Assembly (NCBI GenBank): GCA_029851415.1
Contig: CM056743.1
Location: forward strand, 63,766,186-63,830,185
From: Eretmocerus hayati
Lineage: Eukaryota > Arthropoda > Insecta > Hymenoptera > Aphelinidae
Length of the DNA stretch: 64,000 bases
Reading direction: 5' to 3'
How positions within the stretch are numbered: position 1 is the first letter of the stretch; every line of letters begins with the position of its first letter. Positions 51,929-61,916 of this stretch are shown one piece after another. The notes beneath the pieces are model-generated. The model was not told the DNA's origin and searched no databases. It worked only from the letters and a program-made list of their open reading frames with translations. Position numbers and translations under genes: made by a program.

Positions 51929-54770
51929 TTAGAGATTAAAATAATGCCTCCTCTCCACATCAATCCTCTGAGAAGACCGAGTCAGAGGGAAATCTTTCAA
52001 GGCCTCTTTGGATACTGATATTTTCCTCAGCTCCCGAAAGCCCGGAGGGAGAAAGTTCCACAGATGAGCACATTGAACCTGGAATGATCTTCTTCCGTAC
52101 TCAAGTCTCATATTGGGAACCTCGAGTACCCGCTCTTCTGCATCACCACGTGCGGGCCGTTCAGATCGGTACCTGGTAAACATCGTAGCTAGGTAGCCAG
52201 GTTCCCCAAGGTGCATGATCTTATGCATTAAAAGTGCTGCGAAGTACATTCTCCGCGAATCAGTACGTAACCAACCTAAACGGGGTGATGTGCTCGTCTC
52301 TCCTAAGATCAAAAATGTATCTCACACATGAATTGCTTAGTCTCTATACCCGTTGCCGCTGTTCGTCCGTGGCGTCGAGGTACACGACCGCGCAATAATC
52401 TAGGTGCGGTTGAACCAATGACTCGACTAGGCGAATTCGGAGAGATCTGGTGATACATGCCCTAAAAAACCGCAGACCGTATAGGTTTCTGTTGGCTTTC
52501 TTAGGTACTTGGTCAATGTGCGGTTTCCATGTCAATTCACTGTCAAGTGTAACACCGAGACTCACAACCGTGTCGCTGAACGGAATGAACTCCCCATCCT
52601 GTATCTCAACCCCTGGCAAGTCCATTCTCTTCAGATCTTTGATATTCCTCTTAGAGCTGGAGAAGATTGCCTTGGTCTTGCCAGCGTTGAGACACAGGCC
52701 GGGAATTCTGGCCCATTCAGCATTAGTCATCCTACTTCCCCCAGCCGAGTGATGCCTTCCTTGATCTTAGTTTTCTCGCCTTGGAGATACATTTGAAGGT
52801 CATCCGCATAGAATAGATGATATACCGACTTTCCATCTAGCAAACCAGGTAAGTCATTAACATATAAGCTGAAGAGTGAAGGTCCAAGAACGGATCCCTG
52901 TGGAACACCCAGATTGGTTTCGAGCCAATCAGATCTACCGGATTTTGAAGTGACTATTTTGGGTGCGGCCTTGTAAGTATGATTTTATCGACAGGAGTGC
53001 CGATCTTGAGAATTCAAGGTTTCGGAGCTTCCTTAACAGCTTCGACGGTGTTATTGTGTCGGAAGCTTTGCTAAATTCGAATAGTAGGAGTAAGGTGATC
53101 TTCTCCCTATCAATGCCTACTCTGATGTCATCCGTCAACTTTATTAAAGCTGTCTGGGTGCTGTGGTATTGCCTGAAACCAGTCTGGAAGCGATCAAGAA
53201 GTTTCTCTACTTTCAAATACTCCGTGATTCGGTCATGTGCAATTTTTTCCAGAACCTTGGGAAGGAAGCACAGCAGCCCTATGGGACGGAAGTCCGAGAC
53301 CGTTGATGGAGCTGCAGTCTTCTTCAATGCAATCAGCTGCGCTTGCTCACAAGCCTCAGGAAAAACGCTATGAGCGAAAGAGGAATTGAAAATATGTACA
53401 ATAAGATCACCAATTGCCGGAAGAGCCTTCGCGATCACGCTCTGGGGGATCCCATCCAACCCCCCCCCCCCCCCCCGCGGGCCTGCGAGGAGAAATGTTT
53501 AATAGCAAGGACTACATCATTGAAATTTGTGGGCTTAAATTTAAACACCTCCTCCGGTGCAGAGTTAATATCGTCCATTGCTTCATTGATATTTTCGTGA
53601 GGCGAAACGGAAACCCCCGCGAAGTGAGCGTTCAACTCATCCGGTGTAAAACCGTGAAGTTCTTCCTCTTCGCTCTTGGGCAAGAGGTCGAGATTGCGCA
53701 TCTCCTTCCAGATGTTCTTGTTCTGATCAAGAGCGTCTGGAAGATGGTTTTGAAGGAAGGAACTACGCTCTTGCTCATTGCGCAGGCCGACCTCTTCGCT
53801 AAGCCGAAAGTACTCATTTTTAAGCTCAGGACACTTGTGCTGGTTGCGTTGCATGCGCTCCCAGCGCCTGCGCGTCGCGTTTCGCTCATTCTTGAGCATC
53901 CTCAACTCAGGACCAATCCAAGAAGCATAATTTTTACGCGGGTTTATAGTTTTTTCCGGTGCTAGTTCATCTAAAACAATCTTTAAATTTTCATTCAAGC
54001 AGTGAATTGCGTCTTCCAAACTGGTTTCGGCATTTTCAAGAGCTGTCCAGTCACAGCGAAGCAGACGGTCATTCAATATCTCCGGGGTGATGTTACGAAA
54101 ATCCCTATACTTGAAGGAATTTTCCGGCGGAGTAGGGTTGGAGACGTTGATGGTGACGTCAATGACCGAGTGCCCCCCGAAACTGGGCAGTTGTCTGTTC
54201 TGAAAGTCAGTTATGGTGTCGTTGTCATCTACATAAATGTGATCAATCCATGTATGAGATACATTGGGGTTGTGTTGATGAGTCGGGCCATGGTGCACTA
54301 TCTGCAAGGCAAGTTCTCCTCTCAGTGCAGTCAGTGTCTTGGTGTCGGGATGAGCAGCATCCAATAAGTCAGCGTTCAGATCGCCCATAATGATTATGTG
54401 ACTATAATCTCCACACAGCCTGCGTAACGAGCCAAACAGCCCATCATCCTTCTGCATGGCGATTTTTGGGGGTCTATAGATTACCGCGACTAGTATTGGG
54501 GGTGAGCTGCCTTGCTGTACGCTACAGGAAAGAAATTCAGGCACGCCAGGTTTCCCCGGCCCAAAAGTATTCGACGAAACTCACTGCTCGCCTTAGAAGT
54601 TATTGCGCACATACAAGGCAACTCCTCCACCCTCTCCGTTGCGATTTTGTCGCAACAACGGAAAACCTGGAATTTGAACGAGACTGTCATCCACATACTC
54701 ATCTAGCTTCGACTCGACCACCCCAAATAAATGATAGGAGGGATCATTAGCGACGAGCAACCGTAGACGT
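51929..54770 (-). pseudogene. LINE A5 ORF2, endonuclease and reverse transcriptase, degenerate
   Basis: Fragments in order: endonuclease (from about 54720, GEGGGVALYVRN, then frame 54544-53435 with VIYRPPKIAMQ, IIMGDLNADLLD, HTWIDHIYVDDND). The linker and RT start are in the same frame. At 53460-53476 a run of 17 C residues breaks the frame. The RT continues in 53459-52935 with FRPIGLLCFLPKVLEKI and LLLLFEFSKASDTI. In that last motif the catalytic Asp is Glu and the Phe is Ser, compared with LLFDFSKAFDT in A4. HLFYADDLQMY follows in another frame, and the C-terminal part is in 52730-52344 and 52312-51929. The RT is inactive on several counts. Confidence 0.85.
53460..53476. repeat. Poly(C) run of 17 in a LINE coding region
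   Basis: Copy A4 has CCATCCACCCCGCGGGCC at the same place (42508-42525), so the run expanded from about four C residues. Confidence 0.9.
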
Positions 54771-54931
54771 CAATCATATCTGTCAGGGAGTTAAGGTTGA
54801 TAAATCCCGCTCTTAAGAGACCTTCACCCCCTCGTTGCTCCTCAGTAGCCGTATTTAGTCAAGGAGCCTCCGCTGTTTCTGCTGCCGGAACTCGGCTCTG
54901 CTCCGGAACGGCTGTGCAGCTCTGGGTATTG

Positions 54932-55815
54932 TTAGAGGACGCACAAACACGTTTTAGAACTTCGACAGGCCGTTTGAATGACCTGTAGATCAGCGAGAGA
55001 TTCGAACGTATGCGCTCCCTTACCATTCTTCGGCCTGACCCAGAAACGTCCACCGCTGTGCCAGACGTATCTTAGACCCAAACCACGTGCAACCGATCTC
55101 AAACGTGTGTATTCCTCGTACTTCTCACGGGGGAGCATTACATTTATGAAGATTCTACGGTTTGGCACATGAGCTTTCGCATCTGAGTCGAGTAGATCAG
55201 GCTGGATATTATTAGTCATGAAATAATTATTGGCGATTGAACGTTTAGCCCGAATCACTTCCCCGACTGAATGGCTACTGGAGAGTTGGACTACGCATGA
55301 TGGTAGAGTGCGTGAGACGGCAGCTGAGGCTCGTGAAGACGGATCCGAATCACGATTACTTGCAGGAGGCCTCTCCTCAGACGCATGCCTTGGATGCAGG
55401 ACATGAACATCGACAATGTCTGCCCTCTCCAGCGAGGGAAGAATGGACTTGAGCACTGCGTAGGAAATACCAGATATTTGTGCCGGTGAGGCCATAGAAT
55501 TTTCTCTCAAAACACCATTTATGGTCAATTTACAGCGCTCAAGCCCATAACTGCCATGTCCCCGTCCTTGCTTCCCATCATGTGAATGGGGGGACTCGTT
55601 CTTCCTAGGTGGATTAATAGGTATCGAGGATTGATGTGTCGATTCGGCATTGCAATTCTCATAATTTCTTAGATTATGATTTTGCAGAGTACTCTGAAAG
55701 CCTTTAAGCAGCTCAGTAAGAGTGGAAATCTGGCCCTTCATATTGGGATTCTGCTCCAAAAAAAGCTGGTGATCCAGGCAGAGCTCCTCCAGCTGGGAGT
55801 TCTGCTTCTTTATAA
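54932..55815 (-). pseudogene. LINE A5 ORF1, C-terminal part
   Basis: It matches the second half of A4 ORF1: LTELLKGFQSTLQNHNL, CKLTINGVLRENSMASPAQI, SLERADIVDVHVLHP, VVQLSSSHSVGEVIRAKRS and LRSVARGLGLRYVWHSGGRF. The frame is open from 55759 to 54932. It was cut off from its N-terminal half by the foldback. Confidence 0.85.
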
Positions 55816-55830
55816 CCCTACTGAAAATTT

Positions 55831-57085
55831 CAACATACGATCGTGCTCTTCAGTTTCGGTGACGATCGTGCCACGATCGTGATAACGATCGAGCATGCTA
55901 TCGCGTATACGATCGGGTACACGATCTTGACAGCGGTCGTAAGTACGATCGTGTACACCATCGTGACACGACGTCTCGTGGTGACGAGGTCGGGTCGACA
56001 CTCGGCCTGCCGCGCGAGATCGTGCGTACGATCGTGATAACGATCGAGCATGCGATCGTGTACACGATCGGGTACACGACTGTGATAGCGATCGTGCGTA
56101 CGATCGTGTACGCGCTCGTGACACGACGTCTCGTGGCGACGAGGTCGGATCGACACTCGGCCTGCCGCGCGGGATCGTGCGTACGATCGTGATAACGATC
56201 GAGCATGCTATCGGGTATGCGATCGGGTCTACGATCGTGTACACGATCGTGACACGACGTTTCATGGCGGCAAGGTCGGATCGACACTCGGCCTGCCGCG
56301 CGAGATCGTGCGTACGATCGTGCTTACCATCGTAACAACGATCGGGTACACGACCGTTATAGCGATCGTGACACGACGTCTCGTGGCGACGAGGTTGGAT
56401 CGACACTCGGCCTGCCGCGCGAGATCGTGCGTACGATCGAGCATGCGATCGTGTACACGATCGGGTACACGACCGTGATAGCGATCGTGCGTATGGTTGT
56501 GTACGCGCTCGTGACACGACGTCTCGTGGCGACGAGGTCGGATCGACACTCGGCCTGCCGCGCGAGATCGTGCGTACGATCGTGCTAACGATCGGCCACA
56601 CGATCGTGATGACGATCGAGCATGCTATCGGGTACACGATCGGGTCTACGATCGTGTACACGATCGTGACACGACGTCTCGTGGCGACGAGGTCGGATCG
56701 ACACTCGGCCTGCCGCGCGAGATCGTGCGTACGATCGTGCTAACGATCGGCCACACGATCGTGATGACGATCGAGCATGCTATCGTGTATACGATTGGGT
56801 ACACAATCGTGATATTGATCGTGCGTACGATCGTGACATAACGTCTCGCAGCAACGAGGTTGGATCGACACTCGGCCAGTCGCGTGACTTCGTGCGTACG
56901 AACATGCATAAGATCGTGCTTACGATCGTGCATACGATCAATTTCACGATCGCAGATACGATCGTGCGTAGAGTCGATACATAGTCCGCCACCGTGGCAT
57001 GGCGTCACCTAGTGGCGAGGGGAGAACGACGTTGTACCTGTAATGCGATCGGGTACACAATCAGGGACGCGAACGGGCATACGAT
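55831..57085. repeat. Left arm array of the giant foldback
   Basis: About seven units of 120-190 bp. Each has GTGACACGACGTCTCGTGGCGA, GAGGTCGGATCGACACTCGG or a close variant, then CCTGCCGCGCGAGATCGTGC and a variable number of ACGATCGTG steps. The last units (56830-57010) are more diverged (GTCGCGTGACTTCGTGC). CpG and the PvuI sequence CGATCG are very dense. Confidence 0.85.
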
Positions 57086-57164
57086 CAAGCTGTATTACTA
57101 TATCAATATCACTATATTATCATAAGCTAGGTTGTTCAGCTTCATCTTAATACAGTTCAACGAA

Positions 57165-57309
57165 AATGCTGAGCATACATAAATGTGCATATCATAGCCA
57201 CATGAATATGCCCCTTGATACTAACTCATGCATAGGAAAGGCAGGTCACATATGATGTACTATCTATTTTATCACGTATGGATCCTATTCCCTTGCTGAT
57301 GCTTCGCTC

Positions 57310-57399
<90 letters not shown>

Positions 57400-59426
57400 A
57401 TTCAAGGATATAGAGAATTAGAATGAACATGGATTGAGGTTTGCCGTTGGTGCACAAAGTTTCCATCAAAAGTTGATGAGCATACATCACCTACAACTCT
57501 AATTCCCCGAGCTTGTATGTACAAGTGCTGATCAGCACTGGATGAAATCCCTGTGCACCAATAGGAAACCACAGTGAATGCGTTCAGGATTCGTATGCCC
57601 TTCATCATATGAATCAAAGCGTATTAGCAAGAGAATGAGATCCATGAATGACAAAGATAAATAGTACATCATGAGCGACCTGCCTCTTCTATGCATATAT
57701 TAGTATCAAGAGGCATATACATGTGGCTATGACATGTACATCCATGTATGCTCAGCATGTTCTATGAACTGTTCTAATCTTAAGCTGAATTACCATAACT
57801 CATGATGATCAAGTCATTCAGCTCAAGATCAGAACAGTTTATAGGAAATGCTGAGCATACTTGAATGTGAATATTATAGCCGCATGAATATGGCTCTTTA
57901 TGTTACATATGCATAGAAAAGGCAGTTTACTCATGATGTACAATTCATTTCCATCATGTATGGATTCCATCTCCTTGCTAATGCTCTGTTTCCATATGTA
58001 TAACCCAAGACATAGGGAATTTTGATGCAAGGACTGTCGTTTTCTATTGGTGCATGAAGTTTACATCAAGTGTTGATGAGCATCCATCACTGGCAACCCT
58101 AATTCTCCAAGCTTGCATGTGCAAGTGCTAATCTGCACTTGATGGAAGCTTTGTGCACCAATGAGTTAGTATCAAGAGGCATATTTATGTGCCTGTAATA
58201 TGCACGTTGATGTATCCTCAGCATTTTCTATGGAGTGTCCTAATTCTGAGCTGAGACAGTTCATCGTCATATGCTATAGTAAGTCGGCTTAAGATGAGGA
58301 TAAGTCATGGAACATGCTAAGCATACATAAATGCGCCTGTCATAGCCACATGAATATGCCTCTTGATGCTAACATATGCATGGAGGAGGCACGTCATTCA
58401 TGATGTACTATTCATCTCCGTCATTAATGGATCTAATCCTCTTGCTAATGCGCTGTTCTGATCCATATAACCAAGACAAGGCATCTTGAACGCATCCACT
58501 GTAGTTTGCTATTGGTGCACAAAGTTTCCATCGAGTGCTGATTAGCACTTGCACATGCAAGCTTGGAGAATTAGGGTTGCCAGTGATGTATGCTCATCAA
58601 CACTTGATGAAAACTTCATGCACCAATGACAAACCACAGTCCTTGCATCGAAATTCCCTATATCTTGGGATATTCATATGGAAGCAGATCGTTAGCAAGG
58701 AGATGATATCCATACAGGATGGAAAAAAGTACATAACGGGTGACCTGCCTTTCCTATGCATATGTTAACATCGAGAGGCATATTTATGTGGCTATAATAT
58801 TCACATTCAAGTATGCTCAGCATTTCATATGGACTGTTCGGATCTTGAGCTGAATCACTTCATTATCATGAGTTTTAGTAATTCAACTTGAGATTATAAC
58901 AGTGGATAGAACATGCTGAGCATACATGGATTTGCATGTCACAGCCACATGGATATGCCTCTTGATACTAACATATGCATATAAGAGGCAGGTCGCTCAT
59001 GATGTCATATTCATCTTTGTCATTTATGGATCTCAATCTCTTGCTAATGCGCTGCTCTGATTCATATAAACAATGTCATAGGAATCTTGGACGCATCCAC
59101 TGTGGTTTGCTATTGGTGCAAGAAGCTTTCATCCAGTGCTGATCAGCACTTGTACATACAAGCTTGGAGAATTCGCATTGTAGGTAATGGATGCTCATCA
59201 ACACTTGATGGGAACTTTGTGCACCAATGGCAAACCTCAATCCATGTGTTCCAGCTCTCTATATCCTTGAATATATTTATGAGAGCGAAACATTAACAAG
59301 GAAATAGAATCCAGACGTGATAAAATAAATAGTACATCATCAGTTACCTGCCTTCTTCATGCATGAGTTAGTATCAAGAGGCATATTGATGTGGCTATGA
59401 TATGCACATTTAAGTATGCTCAGCAT
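57165..59426. repeat. Core of four tandem palindromic units
   Basis: Units at about 57165-57758, 57847-58224, 58310-58824 and 58909-59426 each start AATGCTGAGCATACnT (or a variant) and end in its inverse, TATGCTCAGCAT(T). They share CATAGCCACATGAATATGCC, CTCTTGCTAATGCG and TTGGTGCACAAAGTTTCCATC in both orientations. Spacers between units are also inverted (AGCTGAATTACC ... GTCATTCAGCT). The first unit carries a (TG)n run at 57327-57396. Confidence 0.8.
57309..57396. repeat. (TA)n(TG)n microsatellite
   Basis: A short TA run followed by about 70 bases of TG, inside the first palindromic unit of the foldback core. The other units lack it. Confidence 0.95.
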
Positions 59427-59499
59427 TTTCTATGAACTTTGTTCATTTGAAGCTGAACAACTATAGCTTATGATGATGAAGTGATATTAATATAGAAAT

Positions 59500-60750
59500 G
59501 TAGTTCGATCGTGTACCCGATCGTATAGCACAGGTACAACTTCGGTCTCCCAACGTCACGAGAAGAGTGCTACCATGTGGCGGACCATGTATCGACACTA
59601 TGCACGATCGTATCCGCGATCGTGAGTTGGATCGTATGCACGATCGTATGCTCGATCGAGAGCACAATCGCATGCATGATCGTACGCACGATGTCACGCG
59701 ACAGGCAGAGTGTCGATCTGACCATGTCGCTACGAGACGTCATCTCACAATCGCACCCTCGATCCTCATCACGATCGTGTGCACGATCGTGTGGCCGATC
59801 GTATGCGTGATCGTACGCATGATCTCACGCGACAGGCCAAGTGTCTAGTCAACCTCATCGCTACGAGACGTCATGTCACGATCGTACGAAAGATCGTACC
59901 CTCGATCGCTCTCAATATCGTGTACCCGATCGTATATGCGATCGCATGCTCGATCGTTATCACGATCGTATGCACGATCTCGTGTCTGATCGTATGCATG
60001 ATCGTACGTTTGAACTCGTGTGACATGCCGAGTGTCATTCCGACCTTGTTGCCACGAGACGTCGTTTCACGATCGTTATCACGATCGTGTGCGTAATCGT
60101 TATCACGATCGTGTGCGTAATCGTACGCACTATCTCGCGTGACAGGCCGAGTGTCACTCCGACCTCGTCGCCACGAGTCGTCGTGTCACGATCGTACGCA
60201 CGATCGCTATCACGGTCGTGTACCCGATCGTATAGACGGTCGCATGCTCGATCGTTATCACGATCGTGTGGCCGATCGTATGCACGATCGTACGCACGAT
60301 CTCTCGCGGTAGGCCGAGTGTCGATCCGACCTCGTCGCCACGAGACGTCGTGTCACGATCGCGTACACAATCGTACGCACGATCGCTATCACGGTCGTGT
60401 ACCCGATCGTATACACGATCGCATGCTCGATCGTTGTTACGGTGGTAAGCACAATCGTGTGGCCGATCGTATGCACGATCGTACGCACGATCTCGCGCGG
60501 CAGGCCGAGTGTCGATCCAACCTCGTCGCCACGAGCCGTCGTGTCACGATCGTGTACACGATCGTATACCCGATCGTATACCCGATAGCATGCTCGATTG
60601 TTATCAGGATCGTGGTACGATCGTTACCACGATCGTGGCACGATCGTCACCGAAACTAAAGAGCACGATCGTGCACACGATCGTGTGTACGATCAAATGT
60701 ACTATCACACACACGTTCAGCTGTACGATCGTGCGCACGATCGTATGTTA
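59500..60750. repeat. Right arm array of the giant foldback
   Basis: The inverse of the left arm: units with GATCTCGCGCGGCAGGCCGA, GTGTCGATCC and CGTCGCCACGAGACGTCGTG, again with many CGATCGT steps. The units nearest the core (59600-60020) are more diverged than the outer ones, as in the left arm. Confidence 0.85.
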
Positions 60751-60765
60751 AAATTTTCAGTAGGG

Positions 60766-61713
60766 AAGTCTCTCGAGAGAAGATACTCGTGCTAACAGGC
60801 AATCATCCACCTCTTTCACCGCTAGAGTGAGAGATGGAGGGGGAATAGCAACGTTGCGTCGACTCACGAGGGATTTTATTTCGTCAAGCTGGTTCTGGAG
60901 CAAGGCATATTGGTCGTAGAATAGGTCCAGAGTACTCTGTGCCATGAGTACCCATTTTGGCTCCGAAGAAGGTAACGGCGTCGATGTGGGTGATGCTGCA
61001 GGATGTTCCAAGATGTTGGACCTGTTTCTCTACTCCATCCCAGCAGGGCCGTCCTCAGGTGGTGTAGGAAGCAGCAACTGGGAGGCAGAAGTGAGCCGCT
61101 CTTGTGTTTGCTGCTTTTGAATATTCGCGGGCTCTACTTTGCTGGAGTCGTGGATGGTGGCGCGACGTGATGGAGTTGAGACGTCAGCTTGCGGAATGCC
61201 CCCCGCTAGCGCGAGCTGTGGACTCCCGGTGGAATGAGAGGTCTTGGCGGTGGGGAGCTCCGCGCTACGTCGCACGCTGGTATATTGCGGAGCGGGGGGA
61301 GACAATCCAGACGCAGCATGTGTGCTGAGCCGCGTGTGTGAGTTGGGCTGGTTCTTCACTCGTCTCTGCAAGTTCGCATTCTCCTTCTCTCTCTCTCTCT
61401 CTCTGGCCGCCTGCATGCTGAGACGAGTGGCAGAAGTCGTCTGCTTCACTGCTTTCGATGGTTATTTTGCGGTTGAAATTTTGCTCACCTGCAGACAGCT
61501 CGTGCATGTCACTGCTCCTCGGGATGACTTTGAGCACATGACATGTGCAGATCTTCTGCATATGCTGCATTCTCTACTGCCCGTGCGTAAGGTTCCGTTG
61601 CAGGCACAGTAGGTGTTGTCATTCATCGTGCAGCAGACAGCGAGACAGGCCGGCGGAGCAGACGACCTCCGAGCATGCGCCGAGAGCTCACTTTCGGCGC
61701 CAAGCACTGCCAA
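60766..61713 (-). pseudogene. LINE A5 ORF1, N-terminal part with PHD-like finger
   Basis: From 61713 the frame contains CACNGTLRTGSRECSICRRS, AHVMCSKSSRGAVTCTSC: a Cys/His pattern (C-x-C, C-x2-C, H-x2-C, C-x2-C) resembling the PHD-type finger of CR1/L2 ORF1 proteins. One in-frame TAA (61462-61464) separates it from the following part (61449-61030), which includes a GA-encoded Arg/Glu run and the Ser/Pro-rich region, then a shifted frame (61011-60757) with the coiled coil NQLDEIKSLVSRRNVA. The foldback cuts it at 60765. A4 lacks the finger because of truncation. Confidence 0.75.
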
Positions 61714-61916
61714 CTCGATGTTGTTGTTGGAGTTGCAGAATTAGAATTATTCCTCCCAGGCTCGATCAGGAGCCATGCAGTAATGCTCCAGTAGTATGAG
61801 CCTGCAGGAGGAAGCCCAATCTGCAGAAGAGTGCCGATCGGGACGACATTTTGATGGTTAAAACGGTATTCTAACACAGAGCGATGTTGAATGCGTGTGG
61901 AAGCACTTACCGCGCC

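Larger units (their letters stand above)
55816..60765. mobile_element. Giant foldback element with CGATCG-rich arms
   Basis: It starts CCCTACTGAAAATTT and ends AAATTTTCAGTAGGG, inverted copies. The paralogous empty site in A4 ORF1 (CTCTATAAGTCC, 44831-44840) shows that the insertion split TATAA|GTC and repeated the two bases AA. Both arms (about 1.27 kb each) are arrays of units containing CGACACTCGGCCTGCCGCGC and many ACGATCGT palindromes, and the right arm is the inverse of the left. The core (about 57091-59490) is a chain of palindromes. There is no transposase; the many open frames through the arms come from a repeat that lacks stops. I cannot name a superfamily. Confidence 0.9.
51541..61916 (-). 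mobile_element. LINE family A, copy A5, split by a 4.95 kb foldback
   Basis: A minus-strand family A element, with the 3' end AATAAAGGTTATCTCTCTC at 51541-51560, ORF2 at about 54770-51929, and ORF1 in two parts (61713-60766 and 55815-54932). It keeps more 5' sequence than A4, including a cysteine-rich N-terminal region. The net length without the foldback is about 5.4 kb. Its 5' end abuts the tail of family B copy B1. Confidence 0.85.

Noticed and set aside
55830..57010. Long open frames of Arg/Ser/Asp-rich repeats on both strands in the foldback arms
   Set aside because: The repeat unit contains few stop trinucleotides in any phase, so frames stay open everywhere. Overlapping frames on both strands show the same low-complexity pattern. 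No start context or known domain.
57308..59296. Short frames in the foldback core
   Set aside because: They are repeated in inverse orientation in each palindromic unit and none is conserved in length.
59560..60760. Possible CRISPR-like or satellite array by regular repeats
   Set aside because: Units are imperfect, inverted relative to the left arm, and lack unique spacers of constant length. The structure is the arm of a foldback element.
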